Below are positions 43,701-56,550 of a stretch of 64,000 nt of DNA, in pieces; the stretch's first letter is position 1; every line of letters starts with the position of its first letter. The position numbers were made by a program, and so were the translations under genes. The DNA comes from Acanthosepion esculentum (taxonomy: Eukaryota > Mollusca > Cephalopoda > Sepiida > Sepiidae): NCBI GenBank assembly GCA_964036315.1, contig OZ038511.1, positions 579,729 through 643,728 of the forward strand. The letters are read 5' to 3'. Under the pieces are notes generated by a model. The model saw only the letters and a program-made list of their open reading frames with translations. It was not told the origin of the DNA and searched no databases.

Positions 43701-45685
43701 TTATCTTATTCTCCTCTCTCAGTTTCTTTGATATTTTGTAATCCCTTGTGGGTCTCAATGAGTTTTATCACCTCGCTTGGCGTGAAATGATTAAAAATAA
43801 TTTCATGTTTTCTGCAGAGGTAAAAGGTTCTGATGATGAAACACTTGCCAAATCAAATTCTTCTGATCCATAATATGAATTCTATAGAATCTTCTTGTAG
43901 AAACTTCTTCTATATTTGGACTAATATCCTCATCTTTGTTGTTTTCCTCACTATATGTTGATGCACTCTTGGGATTCCTCATTTTCATCTGGTAATCTCA
44001 ATTTGAACAGTTTAATAGATGCTCTATATATCCAAAATAGAGTGACAAGTTCATCAATTAAATTACAATGATAAAAAAAATAAAGATGAGGATAAGAAAG
44101 AAAATAATTCCTGGAATAATGAAAGTATTCTTTGAATTTTGTTCTTTAACTTGTCTATTTTTAAATCAATATTACTTTTATTTGCCAAATAAAAAAGAAA
44201 CCCTTCAGACTGTAAAAGGATTTTGATGCCTGTAGGCTTTATTGTTTACATTTGTTTTTTACACAAAATGGCCTCTAATCCCTATTTTTTAAACTTAAAA
44301 TTGCTATGGAGAGGAAGTCTTTGTCAAGAAGACTTGATAAAACTTAGCAGGACAATTGTTGTTTTGATAGCTTCACCCCACAGACTCCACTAGTTTTATA
44401 TATATTTAATAAATTAAAAATAATTTATATATTAGTTATAAAAAATGAAAATATTGTTTTGAGAATTTGTTTCAGGTATGCATGTTGTTGGTTCAATTGA
44501 TGTTTTTCAAAAATATAACAGATTTTGAATGAAATAGAAGCTAATTTTTGATTAGTCTGAAAGATTTGATGTCATCAAGAGAATATACCAAATTTAATGT
44601 ATTTATCAAAGTTTAGTTGGGCAGCAAAAAAGAAAGAAAAAATCTCATTTTCTCTAATGACAAGACCAAAAAATAAAGTAAATAATCAGCTTGTCTCACT
44701 TATTTCATGTTTACATTGTAATGTGAGTCCCAATAAAAAAAACAAATAAAATATAAAAATAAAATATATAAACAAAAATGGAAAAAATTGAAATTAAAGT
44801 AAGTCATTTGCGCTTTCCTTTAAAACCCTTATCACTTTCTTTCTCTCTCTTTCCTTCTCTCTCAACTAATGAGAAGGCAACTATCAAATAAAAAAGGAGG
44901 AAGCAGAAGAAAAGACTGAACCTGGCTGAAAAACAGCAAAAGTTTGCAGAAGCAGAGAGTCAACTTATTTGTGAGTGAAAAATACCAAACATCAGGGAGG
45001 CTCTGCACATAACTTCCATTATAAAAAAATGAAAAAGAAAGAAACTTTGGAAAATAAAATAATTTTGGCCAATCAAAAAAATGACACGAAAAGACTTTTG
45101 ATGCGCTTGACCAAAAAGATGCAAAGTTGATACCTCTGGGCTAGAAGTAGATGGGCCAAGGAGAGGATGGAACAAAAGAATGCTACCTCAGAGAAACCAG
45201 CCATGTGTGACAGGTGAAGAAGTAGTTAAGGAGCCATCTCTAATGATATTTCTGCCCTGCGTAGGGCCGAGAAAAACACACTGGATTGACACTGACCTAT
45301 TTCTAAAAAGACTACTATGACTACTATCAAATGCTGACTTCCTGAACTCTCAAATACCGAGCTGAAATGAACATTTCTTGAAATTGCTACCAATATCCAC
45401 CTTATTAACAAACTTTTTACTACACCGATTACCAAAGGGCTCACTCATTGCTCTAACAAAAATAAATAAAAATATATTTATTTTATACCCTTGTGTCAGT
45501 TCATTTTATTTCAAAGTTTCCAGTAAAGAAAATCCCACCAACAACATATCCACAACATAAGTAAATTTTTTTGTAAATCTAACATAAAATTTATAATGAA
45601 TAATTTTGATTATGAACAATCTCCAGGTCTGAATATTGCATCCAAGTATGAAACAGACTATTGTCAGTCTGTATCCCTTTTATAC
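43701..45685. other. AT-rich DNA, no gene assigned
   Basis: CT-rich patch near 44833-44862. The open frame at 43803-43988 (-) starts MKMRNPKSASTYSEENNKDE and is acidic, but has no recognised motif or splice signals. Confidence 0.4.
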
Positions 45686-45722
45686 TTTATATACACTCTA
45701 TCAACGATAGAGTGTATATAAA
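45686..45722. repeat. perfect 17-bp inverted repeat with 3-nt loop
   Basis: tttatatacactctatc, then aac, then gatagagtgtatataaa. All 17 positions pair. It could extrude as a cruciform or form an RNA hairpin. No T-run follows on either strand that would suggest a simple terminator, and this is eukaryotic DNA in any case. It is probably the centre of a foldback element or a chance palindromic duplication. Confidence 0.9.
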
Positions 45723-45901
45723 TGTAACACATAAATATAGCATACCTTAAAAGTAGACTTTTATCATTTAGTATTCACACATGTATGTCTAATGAGTTAT
45801 AAATATAGATACACATGTAAATAAAGAGAAATATGTAAAAATTCAGATATAAATAAATAAAATATATATGCAAAAAGACAGCAGGACAAAAGGAAGACTT
45901 T

Positions 45902-45913
45902 TCTTTATCAAAG
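45902..45913. repeat. left target-site duplication of copy B
   Basis: tctttatcaaag, repeated without mismatch at 46989-47000, the two sites exactly bounding the element. Confidence 0.9.
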
Positions 45914-46988
45914 TGTCCTGGGTACGACGTTAAACTGCATCCAACAGCAAGGCCTCTGATCAGGAGGTTTTGAGGAAGCATGGAAACACCTCTTAATTGC
46001 TGGTGTTCTCAGGTTCACCCCAACCCGGGGTGGTAGCACCTGTTGGGGTCACAGATATGGGCAAATAGTGAACTTCCAGGTCTTTTCCAGCACATTTCCG
46101 CATCCTGGGTATGCAACAAACTACATCTGTGTCCTGGGTATGAAGATAAACTACATCTGTGTCCTGGGTGTGGCGGTGAACCTCATCCGCACTTTTGAAG
46201 CGGTTGCCAAGATGTTGCCAGCTATACGTCTTTGAAACAATGATGTTGCCAGCTATACGTCTTTGAAACAATGATGTTGCCAGATATACGTTTTTGGAAA
46301 CAATGATGTTGCCAGCTATACGCTTTTGGAAACAATGATGTTGCCAGCTATACGTCTTTGAAACAATGATGTTGCCATCTATACGTCTTTGAAACATTGA
46401 TGTAGCCAGCTATACCTTTTTTGAAACAATGATGTTGCCAGCTCTACGTTTTTGAAACAATGATGTTGCCAGCTATACGTTTTTGAAACAATGATGTTGC
46501 CATCTATACGTCTTTGAAACAATGATGTTGCCATCTATACGTCTTTGAAACAATGATGTTTCCAGCTATACGTTTTTGAAACAATGATGTTGCCAGCTAT
46601 ACGTTTTTGAAACAATGATGTTGCCAGCTATACGTCTTTGAAAAAATGATGTTGCCAGCTATACGTCTTTGAAAAAATGATGTTGCCAGCTGTCTGTTTT
46701 TTAAAACAATAATGTTCCCAGTTATACGTTTTTTAAACAATAATGTTTTTGAAAGAATAATGTGAACAGAAATTATTACCAGCAATATGTTTTTGAAAAG
46801 AAATTATTACTAATAATACATTTTTTCAAAAGAAACTATTACCAGCAATACGTTTTTTGAGAAGAAATATCACCAGAAATTGTATTTTGACAAAACAAAA
46901 TAATGAAAAAAAAAAAGAAAAAAAAGATGTCGGCATTAAATGACCCATTGCGGTTGATATGCCGTAAAACACAACAAATCAAATCAAA
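45914..46988. mobile_element. minisatellite-bearing retroposon, copy B
   Basis: Bounded by a perfect 12-bp direct repeat. Same plan as copy A: one 30-bp unit (tgtcctgggtacgacgttaa actgcatcc); the core aacagcaaggcctctgatca ggaggttttgagga; ggggtggtagcacctgttgg; three further 30-bp units (46097-46190); a 31-bp array (46198-46895, about 22 units); then gatgtcggcattaaatgacc cattgcggttgatatgcc and a tail of cacaacaaatcaaatcaaa. No ORF of its own. The reverse-strand open frame at 45993-46397 simply reads the arrays (HTQDTDVVYL and YSWQHHCF-type repeats). Internal GGTTCACCCC (46012-46021) faintly resembles a pol III box B. Confidence 0.85.
46198..46895. repeat. 31-bp array of copy B
   Basis: About 22 units of tttttgaaacaatgatgttg ccagctatacg. 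Within the array the units are close to identical (gtctttg and gtttttg variants alternate irregularly). The last few units degrade into aaagaaattattaccagcaa. Copy A's units have taatatta where these have gatgttg. Confidence 0.93.
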
Positions 46989-47000
46989 TCTTTATCAAAG
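46989..47000. repeat. right target-site duplication of copy B
   Basis: tctttatcaaag, matching 45902-45913 at all 12 positions. Confidence 0.9.
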
Positions 47001-49577
47001 CATCGCAATTTAAAAAAAACTGTTTCTGAACATAAAAAGAATTTTATGCATAACAATTTATCAAATACAAGAGAAAATAAGTTCAACCACAAATTCAATC
47101 TAAAAAATTCTACACTTCTTAAAAGAGAAAGTAAATTATTTGATGGAAAGTCTTTGAGAGTGCAGCAACTGATTCTTCCAAAAATGTAAATTCATGCCCT
47201 GAAATTTTAAAGATATTTTTTTTCTAAAAAAGGCATTAAATTATATCACTTAGCACATTCCATAGTTTACCTTTACTTCCACAGTTGGGTTTATGAATGT
47301 TTTAGAACATTGTTAAATTTCAAAATTTTGAAAGCATAACATGTTTTTACTTCTCATAAATTCATGTTGCAGAACAAAATACTTGTATTTGCCTTGATAA
47401 AGTCCTTCAGGAGATGAAACACATTGTTAAAGAAAGGTTTTCCTTTTGTCTTTATTCACAGAGAAATATGTATAAGCATACATTCGTTTAAATATATATT
47501 TAAGCAGTTAGGAACATCTGCTTTTTCAGCTGTTTTTGGAAATCAATGATTTATATGACTTTACCGCATTCTCCACAACAGTGGAAAAATTTAATCTTAT
47601 CTTAATACTTTCATTTAAAATATTTCCTTCCATAAAATATGTTCAGTTATTTTGGCGTCAAATTCTTTAATTACTTCTGCCCAGATTTTGTCCCCCAATT
47701 CTTTAGATTTTATTCTCTTAAAGACCAAATTCTCTTTCCTGCCTAACTTCATGATTTTCTTGTTCTATCCAAATTTCAGTTCTCCTATTTTCCAAATGAT
47801 CCCTTTCAATGGCTTCATAAACTTTTTCTTATTTTAACACTTAAGATCCATAAAAAGAGATCTTGGAACTGGATAATTCCATTTTCTTCAGATCCTTTTA
47901 CCAAAATCTTTTTTCTTCAAATGCTGACTCAACATTTAAAGGTTTGGCTCTTCTGTTGTGACATTTAACTCCCAGAACCAGTTTTTATTATTTTATTTAC
48001 CTTGAGTTATTGTAAAACAAGTTTTGGTTGGAGAAAAAAAATGCATTTGAATTTTGAATTCTTTTTTTTTTCTCAAGTTTTTACCTTTTTCTTGGTTGCT
48101 TTTAGAACCAAAAGTTTTTTATATGGACACTTCACTGAGCAGGCTTGTTGACCAAAATACCTTTTGCCAGATCAATGGGTGCCCTATGTAGTATGTTTTG
48201 ACCTGGGGTGGGGGTGGGGTACAAATCTATAAAATGTGGGTCAATAAAAGAGAAGCAAAAATTGCTCTGCCTTATCAAAAATGTGCAAAAAGATTTGAAA
48301 AAGATTAAGTGCTTGAAAAATGAAGAAAATCTTTTATCAACATCCAAAATTCCATTCAAAATAGTTGATCACCAGAGTCAACATAGAAAACCTCATTGAT
48401 ACAAACTTTAGCTCTGAACAGAAGGCTTTCACCTTTATGATTCACCTTCTGAAATATATTGCAGTTTTAATTGAATAAATGCTTATAACCTGAGATTGCA
48501 TTGACACAGGAAGATAAATTATTTTGCACTGCTTAATTAGAAATCTTATATGAACGGAATACAAATGAAATGTACGAATTATGTGACATTCATATGAATG
48601 TAGAGCCCCAAGGAAGTTTGACAGTCGATGATGAACAGAGTTAAATATAGAAAGATCCGATTTTATAGCATAGAACCAGGTGAAAATGGGAAAGAAGGCA
48701 GAATTGTGTTTAATGCTTACTAGAATTAAATGTAGGAAAAGAACTAATTAAGACATTTAATTAATTTTGGGAACTGTAGTGATATTGGAATGAGACTTGC
48801 CTAATCTACATATGAGCAAATAGATTTGTATGTATAGTCCTTCTACTGCTGTCAGAGGCATTCAAATATGAGACCTTGAATCGTAGATGAGTTGAAGGGT
48901 TCTTTAAAGATAAAACCTAAATACTAACTTGGAGATAATTTGCTATAACTGGATAAGATCCTATTGTCATATGCTACAGTTGCTAAGAAAGGCAAAAATA
49001 TTGAAAGTAACAAACTAATTCCTTGGCCAAAATGAGGAATCATCTCTAAATGTTGTTAAGACTGAGTTGTTTTCATGAAGACAAATTCATCAGATTCCAA
49101 CAGTTTCTTAGACAATCATTTTGGAGAAAAGGGCTTTCCTGAAGAAAAACTCAGCCAAAGACAATGAGCCATGTGCTAGGTATACATAACATTCTGATAG
49201 GAAGAATTTTGGTGGGTAGTTTTGTTATCAGAAAGAAAAATCCATGAGGTTTTGAAATGAAGGAGACCCTTCGAGGACATAAATTAATGGTTAAATCGGA
49301 TCAATACATCATTTGTGACAACTGACCAGCTTTGGGCTCCCATGTAAACAATGCAAACCAATGTGAGCAGAGAGATCAATACAAACAGATGCTGACAATG
49401 AGGCAGTGAAGTGAAAGTCACCGATGGAACAGATAAGAATTCTTGAGAATTGACTAGGGTAGCCATAGAGAAGATATGCATTAGATGCACAATATGTGAA
49501 CACATATATTGAATTGGATCCTAGTACTAAGCTGAAATTTCTCTCACATAAATTTGTATGAGAAACACAGATTGGAT
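47001..49577. other. AT-rich DNA, no gene assigned
   Basis: A G-rich patch (ggggtgggggtgggg) lies at 48205-48219. Overlapping open frames at 48132-48399 on both strands are unrecognised. Nothing else supported. Confidence 0.45.
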
Positions 49578-49618
49578 CTATCACCACCACCACCATCATC
49601 ATCATCATAATCATCATA
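49578..49618. repeat. CAC/CAT trinucleotide repeat
   Basis: tatcaccaccaccaccatca then tcatcatcataatcatcata: about a dozen CAY triplets. The methionine/valine-rich frame on the reverse strand is a by-product. Confidence 0.9.
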
Positions 49619-52029
49619 GTTGTGAACAAGCAATTCAAGATCCAATTCTCTGCATAGTTCTGTCAAGACGTAGAAATGGGGAAAGGCTGATGCTAGTTTG
49701 AAACAACTGTGTAATCAACAATTACAATAAATTATATTTTATTAATATTTTGATAATGGTATTCTGGTCTTCATTGTTTTAAGACATTGCTCAATCTCTG
49801 GAATCCATTAACTTCAATTTTATGTAATATGTGGCTGGCTCAGCTTGTGATGTTTCAACCTTGAGATTTGGACTACTTCAGATCTTCTAGACATAACATA
49901 CCTGGAGAAGTCTACTGTTCAGGATGTCACTAGACCGGTTACTAGAACACAAGCCAATCTGTTACCTATAATGTAAACTTTGTTTGCAATAATTGGGATT
50001 GACCCACATATGAGCTTATCAAAGTACCCTCTTCTCAGCCATGGATTTGTGTTGGAAGCAGCATATGAATTACTGACATGCATTTGTATGTGGTAATGTA
50101 TATTTGGTAGATACAATGGGATAGTTGAAATAACAAAATTACTGAAAGCAAAAATAAGAATATTTAAATTAAAACTTTAATGTTAATTTTTTTTCTTGTA
50201 TTTCAAATTATTAAGTGTTTACAATATGACTTTTAAAGCTTTCATTATCTTCAGATGTTTTATACATTTGTGGGTGACAAAGGCAAATAATGAAACATGT
50301 CTTTTGTTCAAGAGCCATAACTCATCTTAGCAGTTAACATTCTCTCTCTTTTCCACACATAAAAAAAGATTTTCATTTCCTGTCTGAACCCATCTTGTTA
50401 TTTATATTAATGTATTTTATACCAAAAAATGTAAATATTTTTATCTAAGAAAATCTATAATGGAGGTAAATAAATATCTGTTATTATCTATTTATCGAGC
50501 TAAGTCCAGTAATGATAATGTAATATTATTATGAAAAAATGTGATGGAAAATTGCAGTTGTCCTTAAATTGCTACTCATATATTTAAATAAAAAATGAGA
50601 GAGAGAATTTTATTAATACTTAGTCATATTATTAAAATATGAATAATTGTATTAATCTCTGTGGATACAGGCTACCAATCTGAAGCCATTTCAAGGTCAG
50701 TGGTCAAAAAAACTCCATATAAACTATCTTACATTCCTTTATAGCTGTAGAGAACTAATTCCATTCAGCTAAACTATTTAAATATCAGAAGGACACAGAT
50801 GGATGTGGAAAAAATAAGGCAGCCTTTGGTTAGTGAAAGGATCCATTATAATCACTGGATGAAACATTACGAAATTATGAAAGTTACAAAATAAAATTTT
50901 TAACCAGACTAGTTGTACCAGCATGAATTTGAGAATATACAGAAACTATAGCCCCTGAAAGGTAATGCGTACCTCTGAGAAAACAGTTCTCAAATTTACA
51001 ACAACCATAAAGTGAGTCACAAATGATGAGGTAGCTTTGAGGATCTTAGAGCTCAGGCTGGTGAAGTGAGATAGAAAGTGAAACAACTACTGGATAAAGT
51101 AAACCTTCAAATATCACAAGAGAGGAAAAATCTTGCAGAACAGTATTGAAATGAAGATTGTGCCAGACGACAAGGACAACTAGAATGGTAGTGATGGATA
51201 AGTTACAAAAATTGACTTAGTATCAGATGGTTGCTACAGTTGAAAAAGATCTGATGTTGAAAACTGAAAAATACTAGGAACTTTTGTACACGCATACTGG
51301 AATTATCATCATTGGTTGACTGAACTTGCTTTGTTTCAATGACTTTTGTTTTGTTATTATTAGTTACTTAGTTCAATAAACAGCAAAATAATGTGGAGTG
51401 AGTAGCTATAGTCAAATGCAAAATAAGTTCTAGAACTGTCCAACAAACAGAACAGACAAAGTTTATAATAAGCAATAACAAGAAAAAGAAAAGAACAGGC
51501 AAAAAATAATATAAAGCAAGCAAACAATATATGCAAAGTAAATTAACAGTAACAAGGCAAAAAGTTCACAATCTAAGAATTGAAGTTGACACACAAAAGC
51601 AAGTTTGGGCAAAAGTGAACATTGCATCCTGACTTCAAGGCAAGACAATTCATGACTGAGTCAGATGCAACTGAGAACTGGCCTATTTTATTGGCTAGGA
51701 AAAACTCCCAGTATGCATTTGTCTGCTTTTTCCCTATAAAAAGCAAAGACAAGTGTTTTGCAATGATTCCTAAGGATTGAAACCAACAAATAATACATAA
51801 ATTATTTTTTGGGTTTTCTTTTAAAAGTGCTTTTTAATAAAATGATAGAAATTCTTTCTCCTTTCAACTTTGTTATGCAGTGTGTATTTAGTGTTGTAGG
51901 AAATCTGCTAATATGGGGATCACGACATGGTTAATTTGTTAAACGGTTGATGTATGGAAGAGAGAAAGGATTTTTTTTTTCGCAATAAGGTTCATTCTGT
52001 ACAAGACCACACTGAGGGTCACTGGAGGT
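49619..52029. other. AT-rich DNA, no gene assigned
   Basis: No coding similarity, no RNA gene and no repeat boundary found on either strand. Confidence 0.5.
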
Positions 52030-52860
52030 AGAGGGTTATATTAAGGGGTAGTTTATAAGGATAGGAAGATAACTCTTGAACAGGTTAAAATTGTAGTGAT
52101 CGGAGAAACATCCTCTTGGTAGTCTGTTCCACAGGGCAGTAGTTCATGGGAAGAAGCTTTCCAAGTAGAACTTACTTCTCACTGATGGAATAGGGTGGGA
52201 ATGTGGGTGGTTTGCTACAATATAAGTGGCATGGCAGGTCCTAGCCATGAAGGTTAGACCTGGCAGAACCAAGGAATATAGTTCATCCTAGCACTTTCCA
52301 TTGTAGTAGCAATAGAGTAGTGATAGACTCACCACATCCTGCCTGTGAGAGAAAGGTTGGAGGGTGGAAAATAATTTGTCACCCACAAGAACTCAGAGAT
52401 GCTTTTGAAATCTATCAAAACTGGAAACTGATTTCCTGCCCAAAAATGACAACAGTACTCCATTTTCAGCAGGATCTGGCTCTCGTAAAGCTAGAGGATA
52501 ATATGAGGTGTCAGGTACTAACTGGAGTGGTACAGGGAGCTGACTATTATTCCTGCATTTAGCGATGGATCATATGTATGAGTTCCACTTGAGGTTAGGT
52601 GTGTGTTTGAGGCCCAAGGTATGATACCTTCTTGCAGGGACATATGTTCATCATTAATGGTTGTAGTTCAGGGTGTGGTCTGATTGGCAGTAATGGAATG
52701 TAAGTAGTTTGCTTTCTGAGACATTGAATGTAATCAGCCAGTTTTTTTCCCTACTGGGAAGTTAGTGTTAGATTAGAAGAGAGGTCAGCTGCCAATTCCT
52801 GGTCATCAACGTGCACCCGTATATCATTATACCATCGGCATAGATCTACTACTTTTGTAG
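52030..52860 (-). pseudogene. Jockey-like LINE C-terminal half, second subfamily, reverse strand
   Basis: Read from high to low coordinates: ADGIMIYG-type sequence near 52840-52815 (the RT ADD is A-D-G, so a catalytic Asp is lost), DDQELAADLSSN near 52810-52770, ESKLLTFHY-like sequence near 52715, LGLKHTPNLKWNSYI (52622-52575), a block like YESQILLKMEYCCHFW near 52485-52440, and SVRSKFYLESFF (about 52190-52155). These are the same blocks in the same order as 37831-38660. The + strand open frame at 52320-52562 is antisense to this and not a gene. Confidence 0.75.
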
Positions 52861-52970
52861 CTAGTATGTTGTTATTCTCTTTCTTGCCCTTCTTTCTAGT
52901 CTTCACATCTTACACAGGAATTGATTGTTTGAGATATTTATCATAAAGTCTTCTATTTGTTGTTTTTAAG

Positions 52971-53139
52971 GTTCTCAACATTTTGTGCCATACAAAACCA
53001 GAACTTTTTTGCAATGCATCTGACAACTGCTCAAAGACATCCCCTTGAAGCAATGTTTATCCATTCCTTAATATGGAAAAGGAACCTCATGTTTCTCATC
53101 TACTACAAGACAAATAAACCATATATGTCGGAATCTGTG
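52971..53139 (+). CDS. candidate internal exon, unrecognised protein
   Basis: A pyrimidine-rich acceptor (ttctatttgttgtttttaag) ends at 52970, and a textbook donor, GTG|gtaagt, begins at 53140. The 169 bp between them are open in one frame: FSTFCAIQNQNFFAMHLTTA, QRHPLEAMFIHSLIWKRN, LMFLIYYKTNKPYMSESV. The other two forward frames have stops. It has no domain I recognise and no match to the transposon families here. The length of 169 leaves a phase-1 junction. A chance combination of splice-like signals in AT-rich DNA is quite possible; the call rests on both signals plus the open frame. Confidence 0.22.
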
Positions 53140-56100
53140 GTAAGTCTGTTTTAATGGAATTAAAAAGACATTACTCTTTGTGTTTTCTTTTTGTTTCCTA
53201 ATCGATTTATTGAAATATTTGTAACATTTTGCATATTATATTTTGAGCATTTATGTCCAAACAAAAATTGTGCCCAGGGGCTTCAACTTTTGACCCTGAA
53301 AATGAAAATCCCCACATATGCATATGAGTTGATGACCATTTCAAATATTAATGATTGTATTTATATAAATGAAAACTGATTGAAATAACACTTGGATATT
53401 TCTACAGCAAAGGATATAAAACTATAAAATATGAAAAGCCTTTGTTTTAAACTACAAAATTATGACAGAGAAACTGTTATTGCGTTTCATTTATAAATAG
53501 GTGATCATTGTTCTCATCTAATGATTTCAACGCAATGGGTCCCTGTTGTACTTTAGGAAAACCATCATAGCATTCTCTGATATGATCAAGTAATGTGATA
53601 ATACAGCAAGCTAAGGGAAATAACTATTATAAAATGATAGTTTCTTGAGTTTATTATTAAATGAGAATAAATCTCTTTGTTTTAAAAATATAAAGTGTAA
53701 ATTTCCAATAATTCTTGTAAGTTGATTAATAATTAAGAAATTGGGGTGAAATTTGTTTATAATTTTAGGTTCAATTTCATTTTGATTTGAAAGCTTTGCC
53801 ATACAGAAAATAATTTATTTCAATTGTTTTATAAATTTTTAATTTACCAGTTTTCTTTTTAAAACTGCTTCACTTGATTTGAAAAAATTGTATTAATCAT
53901 GGTGGAATTGCAACAGATGAATCCTCACAAATCCAGCAAAAATTGTTTTTCTATTTCTCCTTGTAGAGAAAAGTTTTATTTATTATCATTTTTTATGATT
54001 TTGTTAGCCATGAAACAAAATAAAAAATAATGCCTTTATAATAATTTCTTTCTTTCATGAGCAGTGCTGAAAATTTCTTGTTCTAAGAAGCGCTTCTCAA
54101 AACTTATTCTATTATTTACTCATATTTTGGGAAATGAATTGAGTCAAGAACTTTTCAGCACTCCCACCTGTATGACAATTCTTGCTTGTAAAACATTTAC
54201 AAAATCGTTTTTGTTAAATTTTTATGAAAAGTGAACGTAAGGTTCAAGAAATTATTGCAACTTGAGTGTCCAGACAGATCTTTAAAAAGGTTAAATAATT
54301 GTAGGAATCAAATTGCAAAAAAAAAAAGCATTCATATTGTAAAGATTCATCCATTTTGTTTTTCATGAGAGGATTAAAATATATTTGTTTATATTGGGAG
54401 AAATCATTATCATTTATTTGTTTTCTGTGCAAGTGTTCATTGTGCTGCACAAGATCTTCTTGTACTTTTCTCATATGTAATCAATTAATCTTTGCTCATA
54501 AAAATGAAGGCATTGAAGTGTTAACACATATTTACAAAAAGAAAATATCTACATCAAGATGTGGATTTTATAGAAGAAAATATAACAGTGTGATTAGGTA
54601 AATAAAACATTACAACAAAGAAATGTTTATAGGAAAACAGAATAATACATAGTGTATAAATGGTAGAATATAGTAGCATTATCAAGAATACTGAGTAAAC
54701 AGGAAAAGGAGGAGTCAGAGAACGGAAGAGGGTGGTATCAAGTGGGGAAATCAAATGCAAGTTGTAGGAAAAGAAATGACATCAGAGAGAAATGGGAAGC
54801 TCTAATGACTGCACTGATTTTTCTACTTGTTTGTTGACTGCAGAATGTTCCTCTTTAACCCTGCCTGAGATAATATTCTGATTGGACAGAAAAGTGAAGA
54901 CAACAGTTCTGGTATAAATAAATGTAATTTGGAGTATTACTTTTGAGCATTTGAAGCAGTACACTACATTACCTTCAGTCTGATGCTTGAATGATAGAAT
55001 GTGAATATTTTTCAATGTACACAGCAAATTTAAACTTTCTGTAAGTAATATTCAGTAAGATAAGAAATGAAACAATTCTATTATCAATCCTAGTGACAAA
55101 AGATCTAACTCCCAGATAGTAACTTCTTATTGCACTCAACAGGGTCGGATTAAGAGTACACCTTGATGTCTGCAGCAAAACCAATGATATATAAAATAAA
55201 TATTGTTAATCTTTTCTTTTTCTGGTTAAGAAGTACAAAGTAACATTTTTATCTTTTAAACTTGAGCAACAGAACTTAATTTTGAAGACAGTTGCAGCCG
55301 AGGCAGATAATTTCAGTTGTTGTTGATTCTAGCTAAATGCAAAAAAGCATTTCTTATCTTTTGTTGCAGCTGAATACAAGGTTATTCAAAACAATTTTTA
55401 AAAAGCTTAAAATGATTTTAGCAAAAAATGAAAAATAGTTTGTCATTGTTACAATTCATTTATTCTTTTCGAGGACATGTTGGCTATAAAATTATGATAA
55501 GAACAGTAGTTCGGAAGAAGTAAACACAAAATGTTTCATATTCAACGTTATGAAAAATTTGTTAACCAGTTTTTACTTTTTCATTTCAAGCTTTTAGCAC
55601 TTTTGGTTCTGAGATCATTGCCTTGGATTTCTGCAAATAATTTGCCAGTTAGCTTGAGGTAAAAGAAAGAAAATCACTTTTCAAGTTATTCCATTGAGAT
55701 TGTTTGGACATATTTAGCTTTCTAAATTTTATTTCAGATTAGGATTTTCCCACAAAATTCAGTAAACAGAGTGAACACTTGATGATGAACTACTTGTAAA
55801 CTGTGACTATTTTGATATCAAAAAGTTTTGTGGCATTAAGGAAAGAGATGTATTAAAAAAATCAACCTTTATTCACTCCAATTCAGAGAATGGTTCGGCT
55901 AAAATTGGAAAACAGGAAGTCATGAAGCCATATTATTCATCATATGTGGTACATAACTTGACATATTGCCTGTTACTGTTATCTTAAGAGAGACTCAGAT
56001 GTTTATCTAAACAGAGGATAAGTGGAAGAGAAATGATTGAATACAGAATGTTTGCTAATTTTATTACTTTTCATAGATTAAATCGAATGAAAGGTGATTG

Positions 56101-56143
56101 GAAACTTGAACCAAATCTTAAAGTTTACACTTAGTGTGCATTT
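53140..56143. other. AT-rich DNA, no gene assigned
   Basis: Open frames here (for example 54356-54601 and 54782-55184) have no motif or splice context that I can support. No repeats beyond homopolymer runs. Confidence 0.45.
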
Positions 56144-56339
56144 TGACATAAGTTAGATAATTTGATAGAGATTCAAAATAAAATTCAAGTTTCACTCAAC
56201 TGTTGAGTACAATTGCTAAATAAAAGGTTTGTCACAAACTTTTCATAGCATAGATTGTTTTAGGTCAAATGACAACTGCTGGATTTGATCCTGCTACTAT
56301 TTATGAGAAATTTGAACTCGCATGACTTATAAATTTACA
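56144..56339 (-). repeat. putative 3' LTR of the gypsy element
   Basis: Partner of 60527-60721. Flanking bases outside the two repeats do not show a clear 4-6 bp duplication. Confidence 0.6.
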
Positions 56340-56550
56340 TACGGCATTCTTCACTCCTAAAAAAATGAGGACTTTTTTTATTTTTATAATTACTAAAGAA
56401 TACAATTTATTTTAATCCCACTCATATTGTGTATGGAGTTTTGGATTTTTGTTTGCTGTTTGAAGACATTCACTTTCAGGAGACATCAATGATTCATCTA
56501 GAGTAGGTAACTGAACAGGTGTTGGACTACAACTTTCTTTGGTGGAGAAA

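Noticed and set aside
43830..43850. ctgatgatgaaac as a hammerhead core
   Set aside because: CTGATGA and GAAA are adjacent with no room for stem II, so it cannot form the ribozyme.
45993..46397. 134-codon reverse-strand frame with HTQD and YSWQH repeats
   Set aside because: Reads the two minisatellite arrays of retroposon copy B. The 31-bp unit rotates the frame each repeat and the peptide is not conserved in copy A.
52320..52562. 80-codon forward frame
   Set aside because: Lies antisense to the reverse-strand Jockey-like LINE remnant.
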